Of a stretch of DNA of 64,000 nt, positions 17,340 through 26,380 are shown piece after piece. The notes under the pieces were generated by a model. It searched no databases, was not told the DNA's origin, and saw only the letters and a list, made by a program, of their open reading frames with translations. Both the position numbers and the translations under genes were made by a program. Position 1 is the first letter of the stretch; each line of letters begins with the position of its first letter. Source of the stretch: Chitinophagaceae bacterium UBA1931 (GTDB lineage Bacteria > Bacteroidota > Bacteroidia > Chitinophagales > Chitinophagaceae); the NCBI GenBank assembly GCA_002337125.1, contig DDFJ01000004.1, forward strand, positions 1,849,889 to 1,913,888, in the 5' to 3' direction.

Positions 17340-18965
17340 ATGACCAACGCTGTATTATTTGAAAGTTTTGCAAAAGGAAAAGCATCGCAACAAAGCCGGA
17401 GTAATAATTGTGTTGTTTACACCCGTGTATCAACCAAAGAACAGGCCGATAACAATATGAGCCTTGAAACGCAGCGAAAGCATTGCGAACAGTTCGCAAT
17501 AAAGAACGGCTACAATATCCAGGGATACTTTGGCGGTACTTACGAAAGCGCCAAAACAGATGAACGGAAAGAGTTCAACAGGATGCTGTCCTTTGTAAAA
17601 AAGAGCAAAGAAAATATTGCTCATATCATTGTGTATAGTGTTGACCGCTTTAGCAGATCGGGAGCCAATGCCATCTACATTACTGAACAATTGAAGAAAC
17701 AGGGAATATTGTTACATTCAGTAAGTCAGCCTACTGATATTACTACGCCAAGCGGCAACCTGCAACAGAATATCCAGTTTATTTTCAGTGAATACGACAA
17801 TCAGCTACGCCGGCAGAAATGTATGGCAGGCGTAAAAGAAATGCTGTTGCGTGGCGACTGGCCAACCATGCCACCAATGGGCTATTCGATTATAAGAGAA
17901 AACGGCGTTAGAAAAATTGTGGTCAATGAAAAAGGCAAATTGCTGAGGAAAGCATTTATCTGGAAAGCCAACGAAAGAATCACGAACGAAGAGATTTGCA
18001 AAAGACTCGAAGCCCTTGGATTAAAGTTGGCAGATCAACGGCTCTCGGATATGTTCCGCAATCCATTCTATTGCGGTTTTATGGTACATAATATGCTGGA
18101 TGGGCAGGTAATAAAGGGGAATCATGAAAAAATGATTTCGGAAGAAATATTTCTGAAAGCTAATAATGCATTACCGCATCATAAAGACGGCATCAGAATA
18201 CTGCATGAGCGAGAAGAAGCTCCGCTAAAACGATTCCTGAAATGCGATCAATGCAAACAGTTTTATACAGCTTACAGGAAAAAGGAAAAGCACTGGTATT
18301 ATAAGTGCAACACGAAGGGCTGTAACTGTAACCTGAATGCAACACAATTACATGCTGATTTCAAATACATGTTGAAGGACTTATCGCTCACTGTTTCTCC
18401 CGGCCTTGAAAGCCTGATTAAACAGGATATGGAAGCCTTGTATTCAGAAAGCGGTAAGGACAGCAATGAGCAGCGATCAATCGTCAACAGAAATTTAACT
18501 GAGCTTACCAATAAGATTGCAAGACTGCATGAGAAGTTTATCGACGGCGATATAGACCGGGAAACCTATTGGCAAATGAAGGGCAAATTTGAAGGGGAGC
18601 GGGAAAAGATCGAACTCCAGCTGTCAAAGATGGGTAAAGGCTTATCGAACTTGCAAAAATGCCTGGATCTGGCGATGGAATTTTCCTCAAACCTCCCGTC
18701 ACTGTGGGATTTGAGCGATTATGCCAACAAACAAAGAATCCAATATCTGATCTTTCCGGAGGGAATTTATGTTGATAAAGAAACCAGGGATTATCGAACT
18801 CCGAAAGTAAATTCGGTATGCCTCTATCTGGCACGTCTGAAGCGGGTTTTAGCGGAAAATGAAAGCGGGAAAACCAACACGAATGTCAATTTTCCCGCTT
18901 CTGTGGTGTGGGGCGGGATCGAACCGCCGACACAAGGATTTTCAGTCCTTTGCTCTACCAACTGA
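17340..18965 (+). CDS. Large serine recombinase / integrase
   Basis: A 541-aa large serine recombinase. The catalytic resolvase domain starts at about residue 22 (CVVYTRVSTKEQ with the nucleophilic Ser in RVST, later YSVDRFSRS). The recombinase domain follows near 180-290 (PPMGYSI, RNPFYCGFMVH), then a zinc ribbon near 295-330 (LKCDQC and YKCNTKGC) and a coiled-coil tail. These enzymes integrate elements at short attachment sites. The last 20 or so residues, with the sequence WGGIEPPTQGFSVLC, are antisense tRNA-Phe read as protein; the stop codon lies inside the tRNA gene. This indicates that the element recombined into tRNA-Phe and that the native recombinase C-terminus was shaped by that junction. 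Confidence 0.92.
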   Translation: MTNAVLFESFAKGKASQQSRSNNCVVYTRVSTKEQADNNMSLETQRKHCEQFAIKNGYNIQGYFGGTYESAKTDERKEFNRMLSFVKKSKENIAHIIVYSVDRFSRSGANAIYITEQLKKQGILLHSVSQPTDITTPSGNLQQNIQFIFSEYDNQLRRQKCMAGVKEMLLRGDWPTMPPMGYSIIRENGVRKIVVNEKGKLLRKAFIWKANERITNEEICKRLEALGLKLADQRLSDMFRNPFYCGFMVHNMLDGQVIKGNHEKMISEEIFLKANNALPHHKDGIRILHEREEAPLKRFLKCDQCKQFYTAYRKKEKHWYYKCNTKGCNCNLNATQLHADFKYMLKDLSLTVSPGLESLIKQDMEALYSESGKDSNEQRSIVNRNLTELTNKIARLHEKFIDGDIDRETYWQMKGKFEGEREKIELQLSKMGKGLSNLQKCLDLAMEFSSNLPSLWDLSDYANKQRIQYLIFPEGIYVDKETRDYRTPKVNSVCLYLARLKRVLAENESGKTNTNVNFPASVVWGGIEPPTQGFSVLCSTN

Positions 18966-18976
18966 GCTACCGCACC
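18904..18976 (-). tRNA. tRNA-Phe (GAA)
   Basis: A 73-nt cloverleaf on the minus strand with D-arm (GGTAGCTCAGTTGGTAGAGC) and anticodon loop CTGAAAA (anticodon GAA). The T-arm is GGCGG-TTCGATC-CCGCC. CCA is not encoded. The acceptor stem pairs GGTGCGG with CCACACC, which leaves a C-A mismatch at position 5-68. The recombinase gene runs into the 3' two thirds of this gene from the opposite side, so the tRNA 3' part is the element attachment site, and the mismatch may have come from the element-borne segment. The anticodon and the arms are otherwise standard. Confidence 0.93.
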
Positions 18977-19094
18977 ATTCCTGAAACACTCTATTTGGTA
19001 AGTGGAAGCCTATCCTCCTTTTGTGCTTCGGGGTTGCAAATATAGAGGGATTTAACAACATATCCGCAACTATTTTCAGAAGAAAGTTCAGGAC

Positions 19095-21401
19095 TTACAT
19101 TCCAAACTCACTCAAAAACTTAATACGCATAATTTTCAACTGCTCCCAGCTGTATTCACCTTCTTCCAGTTCCTGCTGTGCTACTTTTAAATCGCTGGTG
19201 CTGCAGCCTTTGAAATAATCAATGATCTCTTCCTGTTCATATTCATCCAGCCATTCATCAATGGCATAATCCAGTTTCAGTTTGGTACCGCTGGCTGCAA
19301 TGGTTTCCATTTCTTCCAGCATTTCATCCATACGCCAGCCTTTGTTTTTGGCAATGGTTTCAAGCGGGATGCGTTTATCAATATTCTGGATCAGGTACAC
19401 TTTATTACCGCTCTTGTTCACCACGCTTTTCATCACAAACTCATCCGGCTTTTCAATATCATTATCCTCCACATATTTTGCAACCAGCTCTACAAAAGGT
19501 TTCCCGTAGCGGATGGCCTTACCCTTGCTCACACCCTGGCATTTTTCCAGTTCTTCCAGTGTGGTGGGATAAAGTGTAGCCATATCCTGCAGCGAGTTTT
19601 CAAGGAATATCACAAATGGCGGCAGTCCTTTTTTCTTCGCTTCTTTCTGACGCAGTTCCTTCAGCATCTCAAACAGCTTATCATCGGTAGCAGCACCGCT
19701 GTTGCCCGATTCATTCGCTTCATCATCATCCTCATTTGCTTCTTCGTACAAATTGTTCAGTACAATCTTGAACGATTTGGGCTTCTTCAGGAACGCTTCT
19801 CCATCCTTGGTCATTTTCAGCAAACCATATTCCTCAATATCTTTCTTGATCAATCCGCCCAGCAGCATCTGCCTGATAAGCGAATTCCAGAAATGCACGT
19901 CTTTTTCCTTACCGCTGCCAAACTCAGCCAGTTGATCGTGACGGTACATCTGTATTTGAGGAGTGAGCCTTCCAATAATAACCGGGATGACATATTCAGC
20001 AGCAAAACGCTCATCAAGTGCCTTAATCACTTTTAACGCAATGGATGCTTCTGCCTTGGCTTCGATTTTTTCTTTAGGGTGCAGACAGTTATCACAGTTA
20101 CCGCAGTTTTCAGTTTCAAATTCCTCACCAAAATAATGGAGTAATATCTTGCGGCGGCAAACGGAACTTTCAGCAAAAGCTACCGTTTCCTGGATCATCT
20201 GTGCTGTTACTTCACGTTCGCTGAGAGGCTTATCACGCATTAAATGTTCAAGCTTGCTTACATCTTTATGCGAGTAGTAAAGAATACATTTCCCTTCCAT
20301 TCCATCTCTTCCAGCACGTCCTGTTTCCTGGTAATAGTTCTCAATACTTTTGGGAATATTGAAATGGATCACAAACCGGATATCGGGCTTGTCAATACCC
20401 ATTCCAAAGGCAATGGTGGCAACAATTACCTGCACATCTTCATTCAGGAACTGGTCCTGTCTTGTTGCTCTTAGTTTGGCATCAAGTCCGGCATGGTAAG
20501 CAACGGCTTTAATACCATTGGCCATCAGCATATCGGCCAGCTCTTCCGTTGTTTTACGGTTGAGGGTATAGATAATGCCGCTCTTTCCTTTATTCTGCGA
20601 AATAAACTTTACAATACTTTTTACCGTTTGATCTTTTTTGATCTTAGGCTGAATTTCGTAATACAGATTACCCCTGTTAAACGAAGAAATAAAAATATCA
20701 GGTTCTCTCAACCCGAGATTTTTTACAATATCGCTCTGAACTTTTGGAGTAGCTGTTGCTGTTAATGCAATGATAGGAATATCGGGGTTGATCTGGTCCA
20801 TCATTTCTTTCAGTCGCCTGTACTCCGGTCTGAAATCATGACCCCATTCACTAATACAGTGTGCTTCATCAACTGCAAAAAAAGATATTTTAAGATCGCT
20901 GAAGAATTCAAGATTTTCCTGCTTGGTTAATGTTTCAGGTGCCACATACAGCATCTTTGTGCGGCCGGTCAGTAAATCATCGTGTACTTCTTTGATTTCC
21001 TTTTTATTGAGAGTGGAATTGAGAAAATGTGCCACATCGTCTTTGCTGCTGTAACTGCGTACAAGATCAACCTGGTTTTTCATTAGGGCAATCAGCGGAC
21101 TTACCACAATAGCCACACCCTCACTTACTAATGCCGGCAACTGGTAGCACAAACTTTTACCGCCACCTGTAGGCATAATCACAAATGTGTCTTTGCCATT
21201 TAAAACGTTGTGAATTACTTCCTCCTGTGTGCCCTTAAATCCATCAAAACCAAAATGCTCATTTAACGCAGCATAGAGATCAATGCCGTGAAATTTTTTT
21301 GATGCAGCCTGTCCGTTCTGCTTTTTGGTTGTTTTAGCAGCTGTTTCTTTCTTTTCTTTACTGGAAGTTTTAGCCGCTGGTTTTTTCTTAACTGTACTCA
21401 T
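19095..21401 (-). CDS. recQ: ATP-dependent DNA helicase RecQ
   Basis: A RecQ-family 3'-5' helicase of about 768 aa used in replication-fork repair and recombination. After a Lys/Ala-rich N-terminal tail come Walker A TGGGKSLCYQLPAL, the DEAH box FAVDEAHCISEWGHDFRPEY, SAT motif ALTATATP and motif VI YYQETGRAGRDG. The RQC zinc site follows (CRRKILLHYFG, CGNCDNC), then an Asp/Glu-rich linker, an HRDC domain (EKCQGVSKGKAIRYG) and a C-terminal helical extension. The start MSTVKKK is preferred; an ATG 5 codons upstream is possible. The C-terminal extension after HRDC is common in Bacteroidota RecQ. This is the first core gene to the right of the island. Confidence 0.93.
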   Translation of the reverse strand: MSTVKKKPAAKTSSKEKKETAAKTTKKQNGQAASKKFHGIDLYAALNEHFGFDGFKGTQEEVIHNVLNGKDTFVIMPTGGGKSLCYQLPALVSEGVAIVVSPLIALMKNQVDLVRSYSSKDDVAHFLNSTLNKKEIKEVHDDLLTGRTKMLYVAPETLTKQENLEFFSDLKISFFAVDEAHCISEWGHDFRPEYRRLKEMMDQINPDIPIIALTATATPKVQSDIVKNLGLREPDIFISSFNRGNLYYEIQPKIKKDQTVKSIVKFISQNKGKSGIIYTLNRKTTEELADMLMANGIKAVAYHAGLDAKLRATRQDQFLNEDVQVIVATIAFGMGIDKPDIRFVIHFNIPKSIENYYQETGRAGRDGMEGKCILYYSHKDVSKLEHLMRDKPLSEREVTAQMIQETVAFAESSVCRRKILLHYFGEEFETENCGNCDNCLHPKEKIEAKAEASIALKVIKALDERFAAEYVIPVIIGRLTPQIQMYRHDQLAEFGSGKEKDVHFWNSLIRQMLLGGLIKKDIEEYGLLKMTKDGEAFLKKPKSFKIVLNNLYEEANEDDDEANESGNSGAATDDKLFEMLKELRQKEAKKKGLPPFVIFLENSLQDMATLYPTTLEELEKCQGVSKGKAIRYGKPFVELVAKYVEDNDIEKPDEFVMKSVVNKSGNKVYLIQNIDKRIPLETIAKNKGWRMDEMLEEMETIAASGTKLKLDYAIDEWLDEYEQEEIIDYFKGCSTSDLKVAQQELEEGEYSWEQLKIMRIKFLSEFGM

Positions 21402-21666
21402 CACTTTTGTTCCCACGCTCTTTGGTTAATACAAACTGGATATGTTATAGCAAGCAGTTGGTTATTGTAAGCACCTGTAGTGCTTTAAAAACAAGGGGAG
21501 CGAAGTTACTTAAATTAGCCCACTTGCCCCTTGCCCATTCGTCAAAAACATGCTAAAAAAGAACATTAGTATAAGATAATTCAAATTCTTTAACCCGCCG
21601 TTAAAAAATTTGCACAAAACGGGTCTTTTCCATCTTGGTTATTTGGAGTAGGTTTGCCCCGCCATT

Positions 21667-22641
21667 ATGAATCATGCAAATAATATAAACCCGGCAGATG
21701 TGGCCCGCAGAACGATTGCACTGGAGGCAGGGGCCATCGAAAGCCTGGGCAAACTCATTACAGAAGATTTCAGCCAGATCTGTTCCGTCATTCTCGCAGC
21801 AAAAGGTCGGGTAATCGTCAGTGGTATTGGTAAAAGTGCAGTCATCGCCCAAAAAATTGTTGCCACTCTTAATTCAACGGGAACGCCTGCTGTTTTCCTT
21901 CATGCAGCCGATGCTATTCATGGCGATCTTGGAATGATCCTCAGCCACGATGTGGTCATCATCATCAGCAAAAGCGGCGAAAGCCCCGAAATAAAAGTAT
22001 TGGTGCAGTTGGTAAGAGGTTTTGGCAATCCCATCATTGGATTAGTCGGCAATACTGAATCCTATCTCGCCAAACAAAGCGATTATATACTGGATGCAAC
22101 CGTAAGCCAGGAAGCCTGCCCCAACAATCTTGCTCCAACCAGCAGCACAACAGCGCAGATGGTGATGGGCGATGCATTGGCAGTAGCCCTGATGGAGCTC
22201 CGTGGATTCAAAAGCAGCGATTTTGCCAAGTTTCACCCCGGTGGTGCATTGGGCAAAAAACTGTACCTGCGGGTGGCCGATTTTTATGTCAACAATGAAC
22301 AGCCCAAAGTATCGCCCGATGCCTTGCTGAAAGATGTGATTGTGGAGATTTCAAAGAAACGACTGGGTGCAACAGCTGTGGTAAATGAACAGGGCGAATT
22401 GCTGGGTGTAATCACCGATGGTGACCTGCGCCGTATGCTGGAAAAAAACAGTGCAGTTGATACCATCACAGCTGCAGAAATTATGACCATCGATCCAAAA
22501 ACAATTGAAGACGAAGAACTGGCAATTGATGCAATGGAGCTGATGCGGAAAAATAATATCACACAATTATTGGTGGTAAATAACAAACAATATCTCGGAG
22601 TTATACATTTGCACGATTTAATTAAAGAAGGTTTGATTTAA
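21667..22641 (+). CDS. kdsD: Arabinose-5-phosphate isomerase (KpsF/GutQ family)
   Basis: A 324-aa sugar isomerase that interconverts ribulose 5-phosphate and arabinose 5-phosphate, the first step of Kdo synthesis for lipopolysaccharide. An SIS domain covers about residues 30-170 (VSGIGKSAVIAQKI, HAADAIHGDLGMI, IIISKSGESPEIK, NLAPTSSTTAQM). Two CBS domains follow from about 205 to the end (GVITDGDLRRML, IMTIDPKTI). The length matches the family exactly. It is divergent from recQ, with about 265 bp between them. A guanylyltransferase for GDP-mannose follows 70 bp downstream, so both may serve surface polysaccharides. Confidence 0.93.
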   Translation: MNHANNINPADVARRTIALEAGAIESLGKLITEDFSQICSVILAAKGRVIVSGIGKSAVIAQKIVATLNSTGTPAVFLHAADAIHGDLGMILSHDVVIIISKSGESPEIKVLVQLVRGFGNPIIGLVGNTESYLAKQSDYILDATVSQEACPNNLAPTSSTTAQMVMGDALAVALMELRGFKSSDFAKFHPGGALGKKLYLRVADFYVNNEQPKVSPDALLKDVIVEISKKRLGATAVVNEQGELLGVITDGDLRRMLEKNSAVDTITAAEIMTIDPKTIEDEELAIDAMELMRKNNITQLLVVNNKQYLGVIHLHDLIKEGLI

Positions 22642-22709
22642 ACAGTGAACGCAAGATGGTCTGCTGAACTTATAAACAGGCCAATCAACATTCACCATTT
22701 TCGAGTATC

Positions 22710-23792
22710 ATGAACAAAAATCATTATGTGGCCATCATGGCCGGGGGAATCGGAAGCCGTTTCTGGCCGAAAAGCCGCACAAGTTATCCCAAGCAGTTTC
22801 TGGATATTTTACATACAGGAAGAACATTGATTCAGTCAACATACGACAGGTATCGCCAGTTTATTCCTGCTGAAAATATTTTTATCGTAACATCAGTTGA
22901 GTATACAAACATTGTAAAAGAACAATTGCCCGAACTGCCTGCTGAAAATATTTTAAGCGAACCTTCCAGGAAAAACACAGCTCCCTGCATTGCATACATT
23001 GCATATAAACTGCAGCAGATAAATGAAAACGGCTTACTCATTTGTGCACCGGCCGATCATTTAATTCTTGATACGCCTGCTTTTACAAAAGTGTGCCTCG
23101 ATGCATTTCAGTTTGTAGAGAATATTAATTCGCTTGTAACGTTGGGCATTAAACCAACTTATGCCAATACCGGTTATGGTTATATTCAGCACGAAGCATT
23201 GCCTGTTGCAGACAATGTGTACAAGGTGAAAACCTTTACTGAAAAGCCCAATCATGAACTGGCAAAAACATTTCTTGCCAGCGGCGACTTTTTATGGAAT
23301 GCAGGCATCTTCATGTGGAAGATTAAAAACATTGTAGCTGCATTTGAAAAATTTCTGCCTGAGATGTGTGAATTATTTGTAGCTGAAAAAGAAACGTTTA
23401 ATACAATTCATGAACAGGAAGCAGTTGAACGTATCTATCCTCAGTGTACCAATATATCCATCGACTATGGCATTATGGAAAAAGCCGACAATGTATATGT
23501 TATTCCTTCTTCGTTTGGATGGAGTGATCTGGGTACATGGACCAGTGCATATGAAAACATGGAAAAAGATTATTTTGGAAATGCAGTGGCCGGTAAAAAT
23601 GTACTCATCATCGATGCAACAAAAAATGTAGTACATGCCAACGATAAAAAACTGGTGCTTTTACAAGGTCTTGATGATTTTATTGTAGTAGATACAAAAG
23701 ATGTACTCCTCATCTGCAAAAAAGAAAAAGAACAGGAAATAAAAAATTATGTAGCCGAAGTAAAACGAAATATCGGGGATCAGTTTCTCTGA
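22710..23792 (+). CDS. manC: Mannose-1-phosphate guanylyltransferase
   Basis: A 360-aa enzyme that makes GDP-mannose from mannose 1-phosphate and GTP for surface glycans. The nucleotidyltransferase signature is at the start (MAGGIGSRFWPKSR, YPKQFLDI), with APADHLI near 110, GYGYIQ near 155, FTEKPN near 178 and FGWSDLGTW near 270. It lacks the C-terminal phosphomannose isomerase domain of bifunctional enzymes, so it is the short type. It lies 68 bp after kdsD on the same strand and is followed by a strong terminator. Confidence 0.92.
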   Translation: MNKNHYVAIMAGGIGSRFWPKSRTSYPKQFLDILHTGRTLIQSTYDRYRQFIPAENIFIVTSVEYTNIVKEQLPELPAENILSEPSRKNTAPCIAYIAYKLQQINENGLLICAPADHLILDTPAFTKVCLDAFQFVENINSLVTLGIKPTYANTGYGYIQHEALPVADNVYKVKTFTEKPNHELAKTFLASGDFLWNAGIFMWKIKNIVAAFEKFLPEMCELFVAEKETFNTIHEQEAVERIYPQCTNISIDYGIMEKADNVYVIPSSFGWSDLGTWTSAYENMEKDYFGNAVAGKNVLIIDATKNVVHANDKKLVLLQGLDDFIVVDTKDVLLICKKEKEQEIKNYVAEVKRNIGDQFL

Positions 23793-23803
23793 TAAACAGA
23801 AAT

Positions 23804-23836
23804 AAAAAGAGCGGTGATAATCACCGCTCTTTTTTT
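23804..23836 (+). terminator. Rho-independent terminator after manC
   Basis: A perfect 14-bp stem (AAAAAGAGCGGTGA with its complement) with a 3-nt loop and a T run. It lies 12 bp after the manC stop and can also act for the minus-strand gene that ends at 23842. Confidence 0.9.
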
Positions 23837-23841
23837 ATGAA

Positions 23842-24093
23842 TTAGTTTTTATTGCTGAAAAACATAAAAGGTGGCACTTCCTTTTTCAAGGCAAATTTTT
23901 TAATCGTGCTTTTATGCAAAATAATTTTAGAATTATTAAGGTCTATGATTTCATGTGCTGTACAAAAATGATCTGTGTCTTCAACCGTATTCAGCAGTTG
24001 GTGCAGCTCCGATAATTCATCTTCAACACCCGGTCTGAAAAGATCGCTTTTACTTGTTACAACAAACAGCTCTCTGCGTTGGTTACTCTTCAT
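23842..24093 (-). CDS. Small hypothetical protein
   Basis: An 83-aa protein of unknown function (MKSNQRRELFVVTSKSD at the start, then many charged residues and a C-terminal PPFMFFSNKN). A longer reading frame starting at 24177 exists, but its first 28 codons overlap the small lipoprotein gene upstream in another frame; the ATG at 24093, 16 bp after the lipoprotein stop, is more likely. There is no signal peptide. It may be co-transcribed with the lipoprotein. Confidence 0.5.
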   Translation of the reverse strand: MKSNQRRELFVVTSKSDLFRPGVEDELSELHQLLNTVEDTDHFCTAHEIIDLNNSKIILHKSTIKKFALKKEVPPFMFFSNKN

Positions 24094-24109
24094 GTCCTTC
24101 AGTTTTTTG

Positions 24110-24277
24110 TTAATATCCCACCATGCCTTTTTTGTTCGGACAGCCACAGTCGTTTTTTTTATGAAACAGTTTTCCATTACTGCAACCGGCTAAAAAAATG
24201 GTAGTGACGATGATTAAAAGAAAGGCAACTTTGCTGTAACGCTGCTTCACTGTGTTTTTATTTTTTTCCAGATTCAT
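24110..24277 (-). CDS. Small lipoprotein
   Basis: A 55-aa protein missed by ordinary length cut-offs. It has a basic N-terminus, a hydrophobic segment (VAFLLIIVTTIF) and a lipobox LAGC followed by SNGK. The mature part is only about 24 residues and ends in KKNDCGCPNKKG and a short tail; the CGCP motif and Lys-rich ends are typical of tiny Bacteroidota lipoproteins. Function unknown. It probably sits in the inner leaflet of the outer membrane. Confidence 0.7.
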   Translation of the reverse strand: MNLEKNKNTVKQRYSKVAFLLIIVTTIFLAGCSNGKLFHKKNDCGCPNKKGMVGY

Positions 24278-24345
24278 GGGATATTTGTTTTAAACAAGAC
24301 TGACAAAATAACTACTTTCCACCTTAAATTATTGTTATACAAGGG

Positions 24346-25452
24346 ATGAATGGGGAAAAAAAACTTCGGATTCTGCTTGCGCCGCTTGATTGGGGCCTGG
24401 GACATGCTACCCGTTGCATCCCGATCATCCGTTATTTTCTGCAAAAAGGATGCGAAGTTGTAATTGCTGCTGATGCTGCACCTGCAAAGCTGCTGCAGGC
24501 CGAGTTTCCCGGTATCGGAATCAAACAATTACCTGGCTACAAAATACGCTACAGTTCAGGAGCTTTTTTGGCTTTGGCAATTGTAAAACAACTGCCAAAC
24601 ATCCTGCGAACAATCAAAGCTGAGCAGCAGTGGCTCAATGATTTGCTGCAGAAAGAACACTTTGATCTGATCATCAGCGATAACCGCCCCGGCTTTTATC
24701 ATAAAAACGTACACTCGGTTTACATTACGCACCAGTTACTCATCAAATCAGGATGGGGAAAGATGATTGACGGGGTTCTTCAAAAAAAACATGCTTCCTA
24801 CATCAAACAGTTTAATGAAGTATGGGTGCCCGATTTACCCGGACCGCAAAACCTGGCTGGTGATTTATCACATCCGCCAAAACAGATTGTTCAGCCCGTT
24901 TATATTGGATTACTGTCAAGATTCAGTCGGGAAGTGAACAGCAGCACCAAATACGATCTGCTCATTCTTCTTTCAGGTCCTGAGCCGCAACGCTCCATTC
25001 TTGAGCAAAAAATAATTCAGCAGCTGCATCTGTTTAAAGGATCGGTATTACTTGTAAGAGGATTACCTGCTGCAGATGAAAAACTGTTTTCTCAACTGCC
25101 ACATGTAACTGCAGTTAATCATCTTCCTGCACTGGAGCTGCAGCAGGCAATAGTTTCATCACAACAAATTATTTGCAGAAGCGGCTACACAACATTGATG
25201 GATTTAATGAAGCTGCAGAAAAAAGCTGTACTCATTCCAACACCGGGTCAGCCGGAGCAGGAATACCTTGCACAATACATGCAGCAGCAGGGATATTTTC
25301 CATTCATCCATCAACAACATTTTTCACTTGATGCTGCATTAAAACTATTGAACAAGTTTACTACTGCAACTTCCTTTACTGAAAATGATTTTGAATTATA
25401 CCCGGCTGCCATTGAACATGGTTTTAAACAAACTGCTTCAAATAATCATTAA
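24346..25452 (+). CDS. Glycosyltransferase (MurG/GT28-like)
   Basis: A 368-aa glycosyltransferase with GT-B fold. The N-terminal domain opens with LLAPLDWGLGHATRCIPI at about residues 10-27 (the GxGHxxR motif of GT28-like enzymes); the C-terminal domain holds LLSGPEPQR near 207 and the donor-binding SGYTTLMDLM near 286, followed by TPGQPEQEYLA. It likely transfers a sugar from a nucleotide donor to a lipid or surface acceptor; neither can be named. It starts 68 bp after the divergent lipoprotein and is followed by an EamA transporter. Confidence 0.82.
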   Translation: MNGEKKLRILLAPLDWGLGHATRCIPIIRYFLQKGCEVVIAADAAPAKLLQAEFPGIGIKQLPGYKIRYSSGAFLALAIVKQLPNILRTIKAEQQWLNDLLQKEHFDLIISDNRPGFYHKNVHSVYITHQLLIKSGWGKMIDGVLQKKHASYIKQFNEVWVPDLPGPQNLAGDLSHPPKQIVQPVYIGLLSRFSREVNSSTKYDLLILLSGPEPQRSILEQKIIQQLHLFKGSVLLVRGLPAADEKLFSQLPHVTAVNHLPALELQQAIVSSQQIICRSGYTTLMDLMKLQKKAVLIPTPGQPEQEYLAQYMQQQGYFPFIHQQHFSLDAALKLLNKFTTATSFTENDFELYPAAIEHGFKQTASNNH

Positions 25453-25480
25453 GTAATAATTTTGCGTTCATTTTTTCAAA

Positions 25481-26380
25481 TTGTCATCCATTCAGATAAA
25501 AAAAGCGCATTGGGCAGTTTTTACAACAAACCTGCTGTTTGGTATTAATTTCAGTATTGTAAAATATATTTCACCGCAATACATTAAACCATTTGGATTA
25601 AACTTTATCCGTGTTATTGTTACAGTAACATTGTTGTGGTTGCTTTACTTGCTTAAACCATCAAAAGCAGGTATAGATAAAAAAGATATTCCTGCCTTTA
25701 TATTATGTGCCATTAGTGGTGTGGCCATTAACCAGCTGATGTTTATTAAAGGTCTTACACTCAGCACACCAATTCATGGAGCATTACTTATTCTTGCAAC
25801 ACCTGTTTTTATTTTACTCATTGCTTTCGTGATGAAAAAAGAAGCCATCACATTGTTTAAAACATTGGGATTGTTATTGAGTATTGGCGGGGCTTCACTG
25901 CTCATAGTATCAGGAAAAAAATCTACAACAGGCGATAATATTTTGCTGGGAGATATACTGATTGTGATTAACTCTGTTTCCTACGCTTTTTATTACATAC
26001 TGGTAAAACCTCTCATGGCAAAGTACAGCCCCATTCATGTATTGCGCTGGGTGTTTACATTTGGTTTGATCTTCATCACACCTTTTTGTTTCAAACAGTT
26101 TGCTGCCATTGAATGGAATAGTTTTTCACTGATACAATACGCAGCACTGGCTTTTGTTGTTTTGGGCGCAACATTTTTTCCTTATCTGTTTACGGTGTAT
26201 GGATTACAGCATCTCAGTGCTTCAACTGTTGGAGCATACATTTACCTGCAGCCTGTTTTCTCAGCTATTGTTTCTGTACTTGTTTTTCACGAAGAGTTAT
26301 CGGTTTACAAACTGCTGGCTGCTGTTTTAATTTTTGGAGGAGTATATCTCATCAACAAAAGAAAAGAAGCGGTTACTTGA
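25481..26380 (+). CDS. EamA/DMT-family transporter
   Basis: A 299-aa membrane protein with about ten hydrophobic helices in two EamA repeats (first about residues 10-140, second 155-290; APTP-like TPIHGALLILATPVF in the first repeat and ASTVGAYIYLQPVFSAI in the second). Drug/metabolite transporters of this type export amino acids or metabolites; the substrate is not evident. The start is a TTG at 25481, because no ATG occurs before the first helix is well under way. It overlaps the convergent LOG gene by 8 bp at its 3' end. Confidence 0.87.
   Translation: MSSIQIKKAHWAVFTTNLLFGINFSIVKYISPQYIKPFGLNFIRVIVTVTLLWLLYLLKPSKAGIDKKDIPAFILCAISGVAINQLMFIKGLTLSTPIHGALLILATPVFILLIAFVMKKEAITLFKTLGLLLSIGGASLLIVSGKKSTTGDNILLGDILIVINSVSYAFYYILVKPLMAKYSPIHVLRWVFTFGLIFITPFCFKQFAAIEWNSFSLIQYAALAFVVLGATFFPYLFTVYGLQHLSASTVGAYIYLQPVFSAIVSVLVFHEELSVYKLLAAVLIFGGVYLINKRKEAVT

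Noticed and set aside
21649..21656. TAGGTTTG as promoter of kdsD
   Set aside because: It matches TAnnTTTG but lies only 10 bp from the ATG and has no -33 TTTG at a suitable distance.
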